Below, piece by piece: positions 51,852 to 64,000 of a stretch of DNA of 64,000 nt. The translations under genes and the position numbers were made by a program. The stretch spans positions 4,319,501 through 4,383,500 of the forward strand of contig WPIO01000019.1 in NCBI GenBank assembly GCA_009760855.2, in the 5' to 3' direction. The number at the start of each line of letters is the position of its first letter. Positions within the stretch are counted from its first letter, which is position 1. The notes under the pieces were generated by a model. It saw nothing but the letters and a program-made list of their open reading frames with translations, searched no databases and was not told the origin of the DNA. This DNA is from Cristatella mucedo. Its lineage: Eukaryota; Bryozoa; Phylactolaemata; Cristatellidae.

Positions 51852-51992
51852 GGAGCTGGTTTAGTCCACTGGTTAAGGTGCTCGCCCCGACCAAGGCCTG
51901 GCTGAGGTCGTGGGCTCGAGCCCCGAGGCATATGTGAAGCGCCTGAATAGAGATTAAGTTCTCTTGGGGCGCTATACAAATGAATTATTTAT
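51852..51992 (+). repeat. SINE-A copy, best consensus match
   Basis: GGAGCTGGTTTAGTCCACTG, GTTAAGGTGCTCGCCCCGAC, GGTCGTGGGCTCGAGCCCC, GAAGCGCCTGAATAGAGATT, CTCTTGGGGCGCTATAC, AAATGAATTAT. Head A-box-like stretch, B-box region GGGCTCGAGCC, and an intact terminal hairpin (GCGCC pairs with GGCGC, AGAGA with TCTCT). Confidence 0.96.
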
Positions 51993-52961
51993 TTCAACTT
52001 CCGACTTGCCCGTCGGCCGTACGGAAGCTATCCCTTCTACTTCGACATAGTGTTTACGGTCCATGTCGGTCAATATAGTCCGTTCGATAGCATTCAGTAG
52101 CGCACATCGACCGTTCGTTTGGTGAGCAAAACATATGCTACGCCAACGCCCGGGCACGAGCCGAGCGCTCTGAGTTGTGATGAGACGTCACAAACTGCGG
52201 GATTCCCGCCTTCTTCAGCGGAGGGTAAATGAAGTGCACGAGCAAAACCATGTACCGGGTTGATAATTCAGGAAGAACTCAGAATGCGCTCCGCCCAGGC
52301 CGTGCTCCGCAGGCAGTCGGAGACTATTCGTCTACTGCGTTCAACTGGGTAGCGATGCAGACGCAGTCGACGATCTAGCAGCAATCAAAGGGAACACCCC
52401 AGAAGAAACGGTGCGTGATGAAATGCGCCTTCAACCGTACCGCAGTACGAATCGCATGTGACCTCCAAAGTCTGCCCCAGAAGCGTTTATGTAAAATTGA
52501 TTTCTCACTATTGTATTTTTGCATAGCAATCGGTCGATCTACTGTTGGCTAGTTTGTACCAAGAAAAAAAGTTAATTCACGCGAGTCGAACTGAATGGTT
52601 GAAACAAACGGACGTCGAGTCAACCTTTCTAAACAAATTTCTTTTGAGAGCATGCTCGCAACAAAGTTTGAGCGAAAATATGGCGACGGCGCGTGTGCGG
52701 GCGCAGCGACGAAAAAAGTCGTTGAAGCGCATACGCGTTTGGGTTGTAACGGCGGCTGCACGAAACAGAGGCTAAGCCAAGATTGGAGCGCCGTTGAGGC
52801 CGGTCGAGATCTGAAGGGACCGAAAACCCCAGTAATGGCGTCTGGGGCGTCCGTCCCCTTCGAGCGAATGCGGGTGTCCTGCAGTCTTCCGTACAACCGG
52901 AAGCGCGGAGAGCCCTGTGCGATGTCAAGGACACTGGTATGTGAAGGACGCTGGCGCGCTG

Positions 52962-53091
52962 ATGGCGAACCGTACCGTAAAAGATGCCCATACTATCAAA
53001 GGCACGAATCCGCAATACCTCATTGAAAAGATAACCCGTACAAGGATATACGAGTCACAGTACTGGAAGGAAGAATGTTTTGCGCTAACCG
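52962..53091 (+). CDS. PRPF38A: PRPF38A exon 1
   Basis: MANRTVKDAHTIKGTNPQYL, then RTRIYESQYWKEECFALT. Donor ACCG|GTAGGT; the split Ala codon is completed by exon 2. Confidence 0.96.
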
Positions 53092-54999
53092 GTAGGTTGT
53101 TTGCCCTTGACTGCGGGGTTACCGATAGGCTGTTGGCCTTCTTTTACCGAGGCGAAACCGCTGTCGTTGCTCGGCGTTTTGGCGCTTAACGTAGTACTCT
53201 GTTCATTAACAGACCTGCGGCGAAACCGAACCTTACGGCCACCCGAGGTTTTCGTCTCAATCAAGCTTGAATTTTTCGCTCAATCCATCTGTATTGATTT
53301 GTACATACATATTAAATTAGTTATTTTGTACTGTTCTTCTTTTAATAATAATAATAATGCACTTGATAAAGTGCCCTCAGAGAACTCAATTTCTCTCTAG
53401 GCGCTTTACATTCGCTGCAAAGGGAAATGCAATTGAATGGTGAGTAATATCATGCTTGATGAACTAACAACATGAATAACATGTTTAGGGGTGACATGCA
53501 CAGGGTCAGCATGCAAATGTGGTTAGTGGCAGCATGCACAGTGTCAGAGCGCATAAGCACATGAAGGATGAATCACAGGGACCCACTAAATGCTGTTCTA
53601 AATAGGTGTTTTTAAGTTCTTTTCAAATGTGGTCAGGTCAGGGGATGTTGTGACGCAGGTCGGGAGGGAGTTCCAGGCTTTGGGAGCATACGAACTAAAT
53701 GCATGGTCTCCAAAGGATTTGAGGTTTGTACGTCTGGCGTCTTTTCAATGCTAAGCAGGTGGGAAACTTGAGCCGGAGTCATGACTATGTTAAATGTGCG
53801 CCGTGAAGGCGACAGTGGTTGTAGTCGCATAATGCATGCTTAAGCTAGCGGCAGTCACCTCTGTTTCTTAGTGGCCATTGCTTCGTTGCAAGTTTTCGAG
53901 CCTGGATTTCCGTCGAGCAATCGGCAGATGTGCCTGTGACTTTTGCTGCCCAGTTCTGATTTGTCTACAGTGGTTGTTACATCCTCCCACAGGTCCTAGC
54001 TCGTGCATGCGCGCTCGGTCTGTGCTTGCCTGTCGCATCCAGTTAAGCCTAACGAGATCGGCTGCCTGTGCCCCTGCTGGTGTATGATGTAAAAACAGCA
54101 GCCGCATGGGGTGGGCGCTCTGCTGATTTATTTCAAGCGATCATCATTTATGGAACGCCAAATACAGCTAAGAGGCGCTATTCGTGAGACTCATGTGACT
54201 GCTTGGATGATGAAGAAGTATTTACTTTTTTTTTCTTCGCAGCATCAGCAGCTATTGGTATGAGGTTGGCACTGGTACTCGCACAGTCGATCCTCATTGG
54301 TCTACTACGCAAGCTATTGCTGTGAGCACTCCTTACTTGCCCTAATTGCTTCCCGTGGTTACAGTGCATTGCCTGGGTCGGTTATGAGTGCACGAGTCTG
54401 GCAATGTGGTGCCAATCCCAGGTCGCGTGCTGACATCACGGGAAGACCTTTAGCCGCTTGTCCTTCAGTGCCAGATGTTTTGCTGTTATAGTGGCTGTTG
54501 GCATAGTAATCAGCCACGATGATGGATAGAGGATAGAACATGCTGATAGTGTTAGTGGCTGATCTTTGGTGTTGTTGCAAAAGGCATAACAGAACTAGCC
54601 ACCATGTCTGAGTTACCTTTACCCAGAAGTTTACCAGGCAAGTGTGAACTATGGAGCTTGGCTTTGACTTTGTACCTGTTGTATTGATTAAGGAAGCTGC
54701 CTTAAATAATAAAGGGAATTTATGATTTGCCAAGTAGAGCATTTGGAGAGCCGTCACAAATGCTGTCACCGTGTGATGGTAATAAAGGGACGTGTAAAGA
54801 ATCAGACGACGACAAGAATGGAGGAAACGCCTGAAGGTCTTCAGGAAGATAGTGAGAAGATTCGCTGAGATGCTTTGGCAAGTCTTCCCTTGGACGTGTG
54901 ATTCATCAGGGGGAGATAGGGTGAGCTTCTCGTGTCAACCCACTCCCTCCCTCCCTCCCTCCCTCCGAGAGAGCAGCACGATTGCAGTGGTTGGTGTAG

Positions 55000-55061
<62 letters not shown>

Positions 55062-58000
55062 ACTGGCCACTTGTGACCGACCGAAGGCTCACACCAGACA
55101 GGACCCTGTTTTTGCTATCCAAGGTAGTCAAGGAAAGTGCTGCCTGATGATTAGGGTCGCTTGCATAGCCAACATGTGGCCTTCATGCCAGCTTCCCACC
55201 AGGCGATTTAGCAAGCTCAGCTGTTGGTGCATAGAATGCTTGCCACTGGGATCGTGATCGTGCACGCTGTGCCATCTCATGGCTTTATTTATTATTTCTT
55301 ATTACATAGATATGTAATTAAGGTGTTATTCTGAGCAAAGCCATCGTCAAGGCAGCTGTGTACTTTGAAGTGGTTAGAAGACGTGTTGAAGGCAAAGGAG
55401 AGGCAGGTCATTCGATATATGGATATGTTGGCCTCACAGGCTGTTTGGCTGCATCTTTTGCCAGCCACGGAGCATAGGTAACTCCCCTGTGACCTTTTAG
55501 TCTCTCACCATTGAGCTGGCTAAGAGTCTGCCGGACGTTATTTTGCTATACCCGTTGGAAGCAGCACTGCGCACAGTGCCGATGACACCGAGGCAGAGGC
55601 GCCTCATTGTCTTAGTGGTGGCGGCAGCTGGGAGGGGGTGCGTGGTTCTTGCATAATCAGTGGCACAGCTCGGATCTCGTGTTGTGGTATGGTTGAGCCG
55701 TGATGGCACACTAAGTAAGGCCCTTGCTTTCACGTCCTCGGTCCCAAGGTCGTGGGTTCGATTCCTGTGGTGGGCGATCCTTTATCACCACTGCAAGCGG
55801 TGGTGAAAGCCGTAAAGGCTCTTCTGTCGGTCGCTATGCAAAGAGGCTGTTTAATAAGCTAGTCTTTAACAAAAAAAATTTTATGACCTGCCATAGGAGC
55901 TGGTAGCTCAGTCATCCTCACTGTTGCAACGTTGACAGTCGCGCCGTCGATTGCCACGTGGTATGCTTTTCCGTGAAGAAGTGTCACTTCGTGCCTAGCT
56001 GGTGCTCGAGTGGTGGTGAGCAGATTACTGTACTGAGTGCCCGGATCACTGTACTGCGTGCCCGTCCTACATGGCCCGAGGTGACCATGCAGTGGCACCA
56101 CTCGGTCTACGAGCCGAGATGGGACTAGTGGAAACATTCGGCTGCTGATTCGCCCCGGGATGGGAAAGTGAAAGTAGTAAGATAGGTGCGGCCTGTTGAT
56201 CTAAGCCGTAGGCATTGAAAGTTCTGTGGGCAGCTGTCGAGCCATATCAACTGCCAGTAGGGTTGTAGCCACGATCAATTCATTTAAGGGTTGACAGGAA
56301 GAGTTAACAGGAAGAGCAGCCAGTCGTGGGGTAATTGCAAAGGGGCATTGCCTGATGTCTGCTTATCACTCCTTCGGATCATTCAGGTGACGTGGTTCTG
56401 CTGGCGCCCATCTTTGCAGTGCTCATGTCTGTGGGGGAGCACTTGTTGCCTATAGCTTTCTTATGCGAATCCAGTTCACTGGCTCTTTTTTCTCTGGTCT
56501 CCGGTCGAGGCAGTTGCAGATGTGTGAGCAAGTGGACTAGAGCATACTGGAGCATACGACACATAAGGAGAGGGTGCTCTCATTTTCTGTAACCTGCTTG
56601 GCTGCGGTCTAGTTATCTCAAATGGTGCTAGTGGTGCCACCAAAGGAAGAAGGGTAGAAAAGAGAGTCGGACTGGCGCGGCTGAAATACCCTCCCCAAGC
56701 ACGAGCAGTGCTGTAGTGGCAAAAAGTCTCGTTGCAGCTGCACTACTTTTTTGCACTCCTTAGCACTGCAAAAGCGTGTGCAATGTCATGCCGACTCTTT
56801 TAAGTCAGCGACTGTATTTTAGGAATACAAATTGCCTGCGTATGTCTGATCTTCTAAGGTAGCCTGCTAACTGATGGTCACTGCCTGCCTTTGGAAAGGC
56901 TTTCTGATAAGGTATTCCCAGCCGTCCCATAAAAGCAACATTGCCTGGACCTCTTGTACCGCGATTGCATTAGCCAGCTCTAACTGCATGTCGCCGGCTT
57001 AGTTGCTATGCTACTAAGGAAGCCGTTCTATCGTTCCCTAGGGAGTGAGGGGTGTGCGCGCTTGCCCTTCAGCAGTATTAAGATGTCTTCTCCGGGTAGT
57101 TTGCTATGACCTGGATTCTCGTGGCATTATCTCATCGTATGCCAGACTATTCCAGGGAGCTTATCACTCGCACATGACGAATGATTAGTCGATGCGTCTG
57201 ATTTTAAGACCAGCCCGTGGTCTGCACATATTGTTGCTCGAACGGTCGGCCCCTTCCCCCCCCCCCCGACTCACGTCTGTGACCCTGTCTCAAGTCACCA
57301 CGGTTTTCGGTACACCGTGTGACATAGTTACCCAGGCACCAGTCAAACGGCAGGGCTGTTGTGCCCAATACTGGCAGTTTGCCTTGCCAAGTCAAAGCCT
57401 GTTAATTTGAATTTCATTAGAGAATTTTTGGGCTTCCACTAGGAAGGCAAAGGTCAAGGTTGTTGCAAATTAGCACCGTTGCTCTGAATGGAGCTCTGTT
57501 GCAGCTAGCAAGGCACTCTTGTGCTACACGGGCGAATTTAGTGCTGTGACTGGCAAGAGCCTGAGGAATATAGGGGGGAGGGGGGCAAAACAAGTGGCAG
57601 TCGGTGGAGAAAGTCGGTGGAGAAAGTTCTGCAGACAGAGACAGCCCACCGAGGGGGTGCTATTGTTATTGGTGGTAGTAGGCGATGAGAAGCTGCAGTG
57701 CCACGCTGTATTTTCTCCCATATCTGCATTGCTATTATTCACCAATTCCTGCGGTGGGCGATCCTTTATCGCCACTGCAAGTGGTGGTGATAGCCGTAAA
57801 GGCTCTTCTGTCGCTATACAAAAGAGGCTGTTTCATCAGCTAGGATTTATTATTTATTTATTTATTTGACTCGTTTGTTTTCAGCTGAACTTCTCGTGGA
57901 CAAGGCGATGGCACTGCGATACGTGGGTGGCACATATGGTGGTAACATAAAACCCAGTCCTTTTTTGTGCTTACTATTGAAAATGCTGCAGATACAGCCA

Positions 58001-59653
58001 GACAAGGACATCATCGTTGAATTTATCCGGAATGAAGACTTTAAGTGAGTCCGTTGGTCACTGCCTGCGTCTCATTGCTGACGGCTGCCTTGCGCTGTCG
58101 CCGACCGCTGTGCCGACCGTCATTCTGTTTGGCTTCGTGTGATCATTAGTGAGATGACCGCCCTGTTGCTCGCTGTGATCTTGTGCTTGCGTGCAAGACC
58201 TTTAGCACGTGTGCTTGGCCTTTTTACCTCGGCGTGTTTTTCTTCCCCTGTTAAGTTTTTGCTGTTTGTTTATTAAACGAGTCCCGGTGGTCACTGCCCT
58301 GCCCGCCCTCATGCCTCATGTAGCTTAGCCGCCGGCTTCCGCTTCCGTTTAAGGTACGTTCGAGCACTAGGCGCCCTGTATATGCGCATGACAGGCACTT
58401 CGCTGGATTGCTACAATTACTTGGAGCCACTTTTGAACGACTACCGGAAAATTCGAGTCCAGGGCAAGACAGGAGGTTTGTACATGTCCGAGTTTATGGA
58501 CGACCTGCTATAACTGCGCTGTGTACCCTGTGTGCTGTGCAACTCGCGTGAAATACTTGGGACTTTTTCTCATGCGGTTGGGTCAGCTCCATCGTTGGCT
58601 GCATTGGGAAGGGAGATGCAGTGGTGCTGAGCGCACGGGCGTGTGCAGGGGGAGGGGTGTGACCCGAGTTAGGGCTGCTTTTGTTGCCGCCATGCCAGGC
58701 GTGAGTCGATTTGCCCACATTGTGCCAAAGGGTCCTTGGCTGGCTCACGTCCGACCGAGAATGCACTGCTTTACTTCGTTTGTCTAGTGAAGGTTTTGCA
58801 GTAATGCTCTCTCGGTTGCTTTTCTTTGCGCCACATTTCATAAGCGAGAGCTTTCATTAGCTCAACGAAAGGTTTGTTCCTGCTACTGCCCCAGCAGCTT
58901 GTATCGCCTGGTTATGGCAGGTTGCAGTGTGTCACTGTTATCTGCTCTCTAGGAATGGTGCAGTCGTTCTGCTGAGAACTGACCCGTATGAAAATGTTCT
59001 GGGGCAGCGGTTATCACAACACTATTGGTCTAGCCGCTCTCCTCAGCTGACGCCGGCCGAGTTCAGCCGTTCTTCTGCTGCTGGGCTGCACCGTTTTGGT
59101 GTCGCTTGCAGGCTGGGCCGAGGCTTGTTATGAGTTCGTGACTGGAGGCTCTGTGGCACGTGCCGAGGGAGCCTGCGAGCCGACACGCAAGCTAGCACAT
59201 GCAGGTTTGCCCACGATTGGTTTTGTGATGGAGACCGGTTAGAATAATGTGTGATGTTCAAGCCATCACAGGAAAGAGTGGTCAGTGGTCATCTGTGCCA
59301 CCACACGGCTGTGCACAGACACAGTGGCATCTCTTAAGTGCTCACTAACTAGGCTCTCTCGAAGCCAAATGCCGTAGTGTGTGAATGCACATAAGTGAAT
59401 CTGTCGGGAAGCCCTGGGATTTTCAAACCTGGCCTAGTGGTATGACTTGGATGGTGATTAGCCCAAATGCACTTGACTTTCTCTTGTCTTGGCCATTCAC
59501 TGGGCATTCATTCATTTGCTTGTATCTTGTTCTGTGTGACTCACTTGTCTGCTCTGCGTTTGTGCAGGTTTTGAATTGACCCATGTTGATGAATTCATTG
59601 ACTCTCTGCTACACGAGGAGAGAGCGTGCGACATCATTCTACCCAGGATACAG
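52962..59653 (+). CDS. PRPF38A: Pre-mRNA splicing factor 38A, 3'-partial gene (PRP38 domain)
   Basis: Component of the spliceosomal B complex needed for activation; nuclear. Exons 52962-53091, 57885-58044, 58354-58475 and 59568-59653 join in phase to give 166 residues: MANRTVKDAHTIKGTNPQYL, ..., LLVDKAMALRYVGGTYGGNI, ..., QPDKDIIVEFIRNEDFKYVR, ..., THVDEFIDSLLHEERACDI, ILPRIQ, nearly collinear with the human protein (312 residues). The start is the family-conserved MANRTVKDA; an upstream in-frame Met at 52917 is not conserved. The coiled-coil and RS-rich C-terminus were not found before the right edge; exon 4 has a good donor, so the gene continues. Head-to-head with ORC1. Confidence 0.96.
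53340..53735 (-). mobile_element. LINE family 2, 3' UTR and end of coding region
   Basis: (AAT)n tail, AAAGTGCCCTCAGAGAACTC, CTAGGCGCTTTACATTCGCT, UTR, then AGGGAGTTCCAGGCTTTGGG and TCTCCAAAGGATTTGAGG on the coding side. Well preserved; PRPF38A intron 1. Confidence 0.88.
53736..55696. other. PRPF38A intron 1, unassigned part
   Basis: No supported exon. Contains (CCCT)n at 54941-54966 and (TC)n at 55004-55060. Confidence 0.5.
55004..55060 (+). repeat. (TC)n microsatellite
   Basis: About 57 bases of TC with minor interruptions, 40 bases after a (CCCT)n run. Confidence 0.95.
55697..55867 (+). repeat. SINE-B copy
   Basis: CACTAAGTAAGGCCCTTGCT, GTCGTGGGTTCGATTCC, GGCGATCCTTTATCACC, CTGCAAGCGGTGGTG, GCCGTAAAGGCTCTTCTGTC, CTATGCAAAGAGGCTG, TTTAATAAGCTAG. 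Near full length. Confidence 0.92.
55868..57742. other. PRPF38A intron 1, unassigned part
   Basis: No supported exon or repeat recognised; a C run at 57256-57266 is the only simple repeat noted. Confidence 0.45.
57743..57850 (+). repeat. SINE-B copy, 5'-truncated, at PRPF38A exon 2 acceptor
   Basis: Starts at CAATTCCTGCGGTGGGCG, keeps TGCAAGTGGTGGTG and GCCGTAAAGGCTCTTCTGTC, GCTATACAAAAGAGGCTG, TTTCATCAGCTAGGATT, then a (TTTA)n tail that runs toward the exon 2 acceptor. Confidence 0.9.
57885..58044 (+). CDS. PRPF38A: PRPF38A exon 2
   Basis: Acceptor TTTTCAG|CTGAAC. Encodes ELLVDKAMALRYVGGTYGG, then NIKPSPFLCLLLKMLQIQPD. Donor TTAA|GTGAGT. A SINE-B copy ends within about 40 bases of the acceptor. 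Confidence 0.97.
58045..58353. other. PRPF38A intron 2
   Basis: 309-bp intron; nothing else recognised. Confidence 0.7.
58354..58475 (+). CDS. PRPF38A: PRPF38A exon 3
   Basis: Acceptor CGTTTAAG|GTACGT. Encodes YVRALGALYMRMTGTSLDCY, then LEPLLNDYRKIRVQ. Donor GGAG|GTTTGT. Confidence 0.97.
58476..59567. other. PRPF38A intron 3
   Basis: 1.1 kb; nothing recognised beyond chance open frames. Confidence 0.7.
59568..59653 (+). CDS. PRPF38A: PRPF38A exon 4
   Basis: Acceptor TTGTGCAG|GTTTTG. Encodes FELTHVDEFIDSLLHEERAC, then DIILPRIQ. Donor ACAG|GTATGG; ends in phase 0. The next exon, expected to begin like human KRYVLEEAEQ, was not seen. Confidence 0.96.
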
Positions 59654-61390
59654 GTATGGTGAAACCTGTATGTATGCACACTGTATGAATAAACTAGTTC
59701 GAATCCATGGATTTTTCTAAACAAAGTAACCTTTGCTGCAATTGATGGGTACTCGGTTTTTGTTGCATACATGCATATTTTTTGGCAGTAATGCGCACGG
59801 ACAAGACTTTGGGACAGCTTGTGATTTAAATTGGGTATATGCACATCCTCAAATGCTTGGGTGCAAACATGGGTAGCACTATAGTTTAGTTTTTGTATGA
59901 TGCACGACTTTAATTGTTACTAGAAGCTTGTAAAGCAAAACCATCTTGTTCGTGACTGACTCATCATTAAAATCCTTGCCAGTTGTTTGGAAGGTGGGGC
60001 CAATGTTAAATATTGCAAATCTGACGAGTGCACGCTATAATATGCATTAACCTGCTTATTGCTAAAAAAATAAATAGTGGGCTTATAAACTAAAGTAAAC
60101 ACTAGTTTCTCATTTACACTCTTTTAGGAATAGCCATTTAAATTTGGGCCATAATTGTCTGTTTGATACCCCAGCGTTGGCAGTACACAATTTTGTGGTG
60201 AGTTGCCAGTTCAATAAAGCTAGCCCACTTTTGTCTATGCCGTAATATACACATTGCTTACCTGAAGTTTTGAAATAAAAGATGGTGTGGCGCTCGAAGT
60301 GAATGCAGCTTGACAATTGCTGAGCCGCCCTATCCGTGCATTCTGAAGGACTTGGGGCGGTGGCTTTATTTGAACACCAACCAGCCGGCAGAGAACTTAA
60401 GAGTGCTGCATGTCATACAAACCAAGTAGCACGGCAGATGTCGTTGCTTTCGCAGATTCTAAGATTTTGCTAGTCGCAAGAAAATTCCCTGTACTTGACC
60501 CTGCAGCATCCTCTTTTCCACTAGGCACCGCACGGTTCTGCTTGCTGTGTGCGATATTACTTCTGTCCTGGCCTTTACCTCGTGGTCCTGATCCTCCGAT
60601 AAACTTGTCTTGCTGCTCCCCAAGATCTCGCTGCTCTGCATGGTGCCCTGTTTTCGGCACTGGTGTAGTCAAAGCTATCTTTTTGAAAGCTCGAAAACGT
60701 TTCTTGTGTAATCTGAGTGCTCTGTTTCCCGTGAAGTGCCTTGCTCTTTCCTCACATATTCGTAAATGCCACATATTTGGTGGCAGGCGTCATTTGAAAA
60801 AAGTGTGTTTGTCGTATTGAACGTGTCACTCTCTATACACATACGAAAAGTCCAGTGGATGGTGCACATGCAGACATGTTCTGTTGTACTCCTGCGAATG
60901 GTGTAGTCACTCCGATCTTTTTTGTACAGTACTGTGCAGTTGTATTTGTGCTTGTTTGCCTGTTATGGGCCTCACCTTGCTAGCTCTTCACTTGGATGAT
61001 ATCAGAGCCACGTTCGTCTTGCTGTCGTAGAATGTCTTTTTGCTCTCGGTTATGGCAGCTGCCCCTGGTGCTTTACAGTGCTACTGCATTAGTCATCACC
61101 ATGTCAAGCACAATCACCAAGTGCGTTTTTTTCGGTTACAAAGCATGGCAGCTATTTGGACGCAACGATATGCATTTTGACATCCCTTCTAGACTCTCTC
61201 TCTCTCTCCCCTTGCACCTCATCTAACTGTGCAATGTGACTCTCTTGCAGATGCTGGCTTGTCTGCTCCAAACGTGGCCTCTGCCACATTGCTATGCCAC
61301 TGCGTGACCAAGGCTGGATTATCTATCGCCTTCGGGTCTCTTATAGGGAATGTCAAGAAAATATTTATACAATTGGTCATGCAATCGAAA
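59654..61390. other. Downstream of PRPF38A exon 4 (intron 4 or beyond)
   Basis: No PRPF38A exon recognised. Two overlapping opposite-strand open frames at 60.40-60.82 kb resemble nothing known. A strong polypyrimidine tract plus CTTGCAG at 61190-61250 could be a 3' splice site. Confidence 0.4.
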
Positions 61391-61399
61391 CAGAAAATA

Positions 61400-61985
61400 A
61401 TTATGTAAACCATGTCCATCCGGGATGTAAAACAGGAGCAACATATCTGTAAAGTAAAAAATGACCGATCTCTGCATCATATACGACTTGTAACCATTTA
61501 CATTCGTGAAGCTTGTTGAGATGCATTTTTGCGACTTCTATACAGCTTCATTGACAGTGTAGCTTGATGTCTTGTATATCCCATACTCTGCTAATAATTG
61601 ACATATTAGAGGGAAACTTGAAATGCAAGAGAGTTTAGCTCTGCTTGTATTTATTTTCTGCAATCATAAGCATGTATAGCAAAACTTATACGAAATCAGA
61701 AAAATAATCTAACCTCATGTCGTAGTACAAGCAGATATTAACTTGCATTTCAAATTTGACCCTGATACCCGAAGGATAGCCGATATGGAATATACAAGGC
61801 ATCAATCTACCCTGTAAATGGTATTGTACATAAGTCACAAGAATGCATCTCAACAAGCTTCACGCATATACCTCGATATACCAAGGTGCAAAAGTTGGGA
61901 TACAAGTTGCATATGATGCAGATCGGTTAAATTTTTATTTTTAGATATGTTGCTTCTGGTTTACATCCAGGTTAGACATAGTTTG
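61400..61985. repeat. Large imperfect inverted repeat (foldback element)
   Basis: Two arms of about 250-280 bp, left near 61400-61685 and right near 61700-61985, are imperfect reverse complements: GGATGTAAAACAGGAGCAAC pairs with GTTGCTTCTGGTTTACATCC, AAGCTTGTTGAGATGCAT with ATGCATCTCAACAAGCTT, and GAAACTTGAAATGCAAG with CTTGCATTTCAAATTTG. The spacer is tiny. No transposase or known terminal motif was recognised. Candidate foldback/MITE-like element or long hairpin transcript. Confidence 0.85.
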
Positions 61986-62064
61986 TTTAATCAGTTTTTC
62001 TTTTTTGTGAGTCGTCAGAAATTCTGTCGCCATTTCTCACATATTTGTCTTTTGAAAGATATCG

Positions 62065-62404
62065 TAAACAAGTACTCGATTGTCTGACAAATTTTATAAG
62101 TATTGTCTTGACATTGCCCCTTCATTCTCTTGCTCCGGCTTACTTGTCTGAACCAATTACTTTTCTGGCCTGCACTCATACCACCGCCACTTCGGCTCGG
62201 GTAGCTATACTGTGGCTCTTTCCCACCTCCAACTCTGGCAACCGCGCCTTTACTAGCTATGCCCATAAACCCTGGACTCATCACGGCATTCCGTTACTGT
62301 TATGACAAGGCAAGCAAAGCTAAAAGTTTGCCCTCTTCTATAATCACCTGTAAATCGCGAAACCTCAAGGCTCTTACCAAGTGTATTATTATTATTATTA
62401 TTAT
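62065..62404 (+). mobile_element. LINE family 2-like 3' fragment
   Basis: Frame with [38 protein letters not shown] corresponds to the KQRIDFK to [13 protein letters not shown] block. Ends CAAGTGTATTATTATTATTA; the UTR is almost absent. Confidence 0.75.

Positions 62405-64000
<1,596 letters not shown>

Larger units (their letters stand above)
47081..52961. other. Intergenic region between divergent ORC1 and PRPF38A
   Basis: About 5.9 kb without a supported exon. Holds AT microsatellites at 47.15, 47.38 and 47.50 kb, four SINE-A copies, one LINE fragment at 50.2 kb, and GC-richer sequence at 49.6-52.9 kb. The PRPF38A promoter should lie near the right end. Confidence 0.6.

Noticed and set aside
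52917-52961. Upstream in-frame Met as the PRPF38A start
   Set aside because: The 15 extra residues are not part of the family N-terminus, which begins MANRTVKDA.
52629-53026. Opposite-strand frames over PRPF38A exon 1
   Set aside because: Only the plus-strand frame starting MANRTVKDA matches a known protein and has a fitting donor; the others are shadows.
60397-60820. Overlapping open frames of 125 and 136 codons on opposite strands
   Set aside because: No recognisable domain, no supporting splice context and mutual overlap; treated as chance frames.

Overview
This is nuclear DNA from an animal. All four genes found are split by GT-AG introns (one intron is GC-AG), encode typical metazoan proteins, and sit in DNA crowded with non-LTR retrotransposons, tRNA-derived SINEs and microsatellites. 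The phylum cannot be fixed from the sequence. The gene order and the jockey-superfamily (L2/CR1-like) LINEs suit an invertebrate bilaterian. No CRISPR array, operon, rRNA gene or intact tRNA gene was seen, and no LTR or capsid-bearing element was recognised.

Layout. (1) 1-2865, minus strand: a CREC-family EF-hand protein of the secretory pathway (reticulocalbin/calumenin type), five exons, with the 3' end off the left edge. (2) 6260-13580, plus strand: IMMP1L, the inner mitochondrial membrane protease catalytic subunit, complete in five exons (166 codons plus stop). (3) 17912-46967, minus strand: ORC1, origin recognition complex subunit 1. Fourteen coding exons spread over 29 kb stay in phase to give about 795 residues (BAH domain, disordered linker, AAA+ ATPase, winged helix). 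(4) 52962-59653 and beyond, plus strand: PRPF38A, a spliceosomal B-complex protein. Four exons encode the PRP38 domain; the RS-rich tail was not found and is probably past the right edge.

The genes form two divergent pairs, CREC/IMMP1L and ORC1/PRPF38A, and IMMP1L and ORC1 converge tail to tail. From general knowledge, ORC1 and PRPF38A are also head-to-head neighbours in human (1p32.3), and RCN1 and IMMP1L both lie in the human 11p13 PAX6 region. The window therefore appears to join two old linkage groups.

The rest is mostly mobile DNA. LINE family 1 has its best copy at 33.16-35.21 kb, with an open reverse-transcriptase frame. LINE family 2 appears as many 3' fragments plus two longer relics (40.2-43.5 kb minus; 62.4 kb to the right edge, plus). 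SINE-A has a tRNA-like head and a 3' stem-loop matching the 3' end of LINE family 2. SINE-B has a 3' end resembling that of LINE family 1. These two apparent LINE/SINE partnerships, a roughly 570-bp inverted repeat at 61.4-62.0 kb, and the conserved gene neighbourhoods are the most notable things here.
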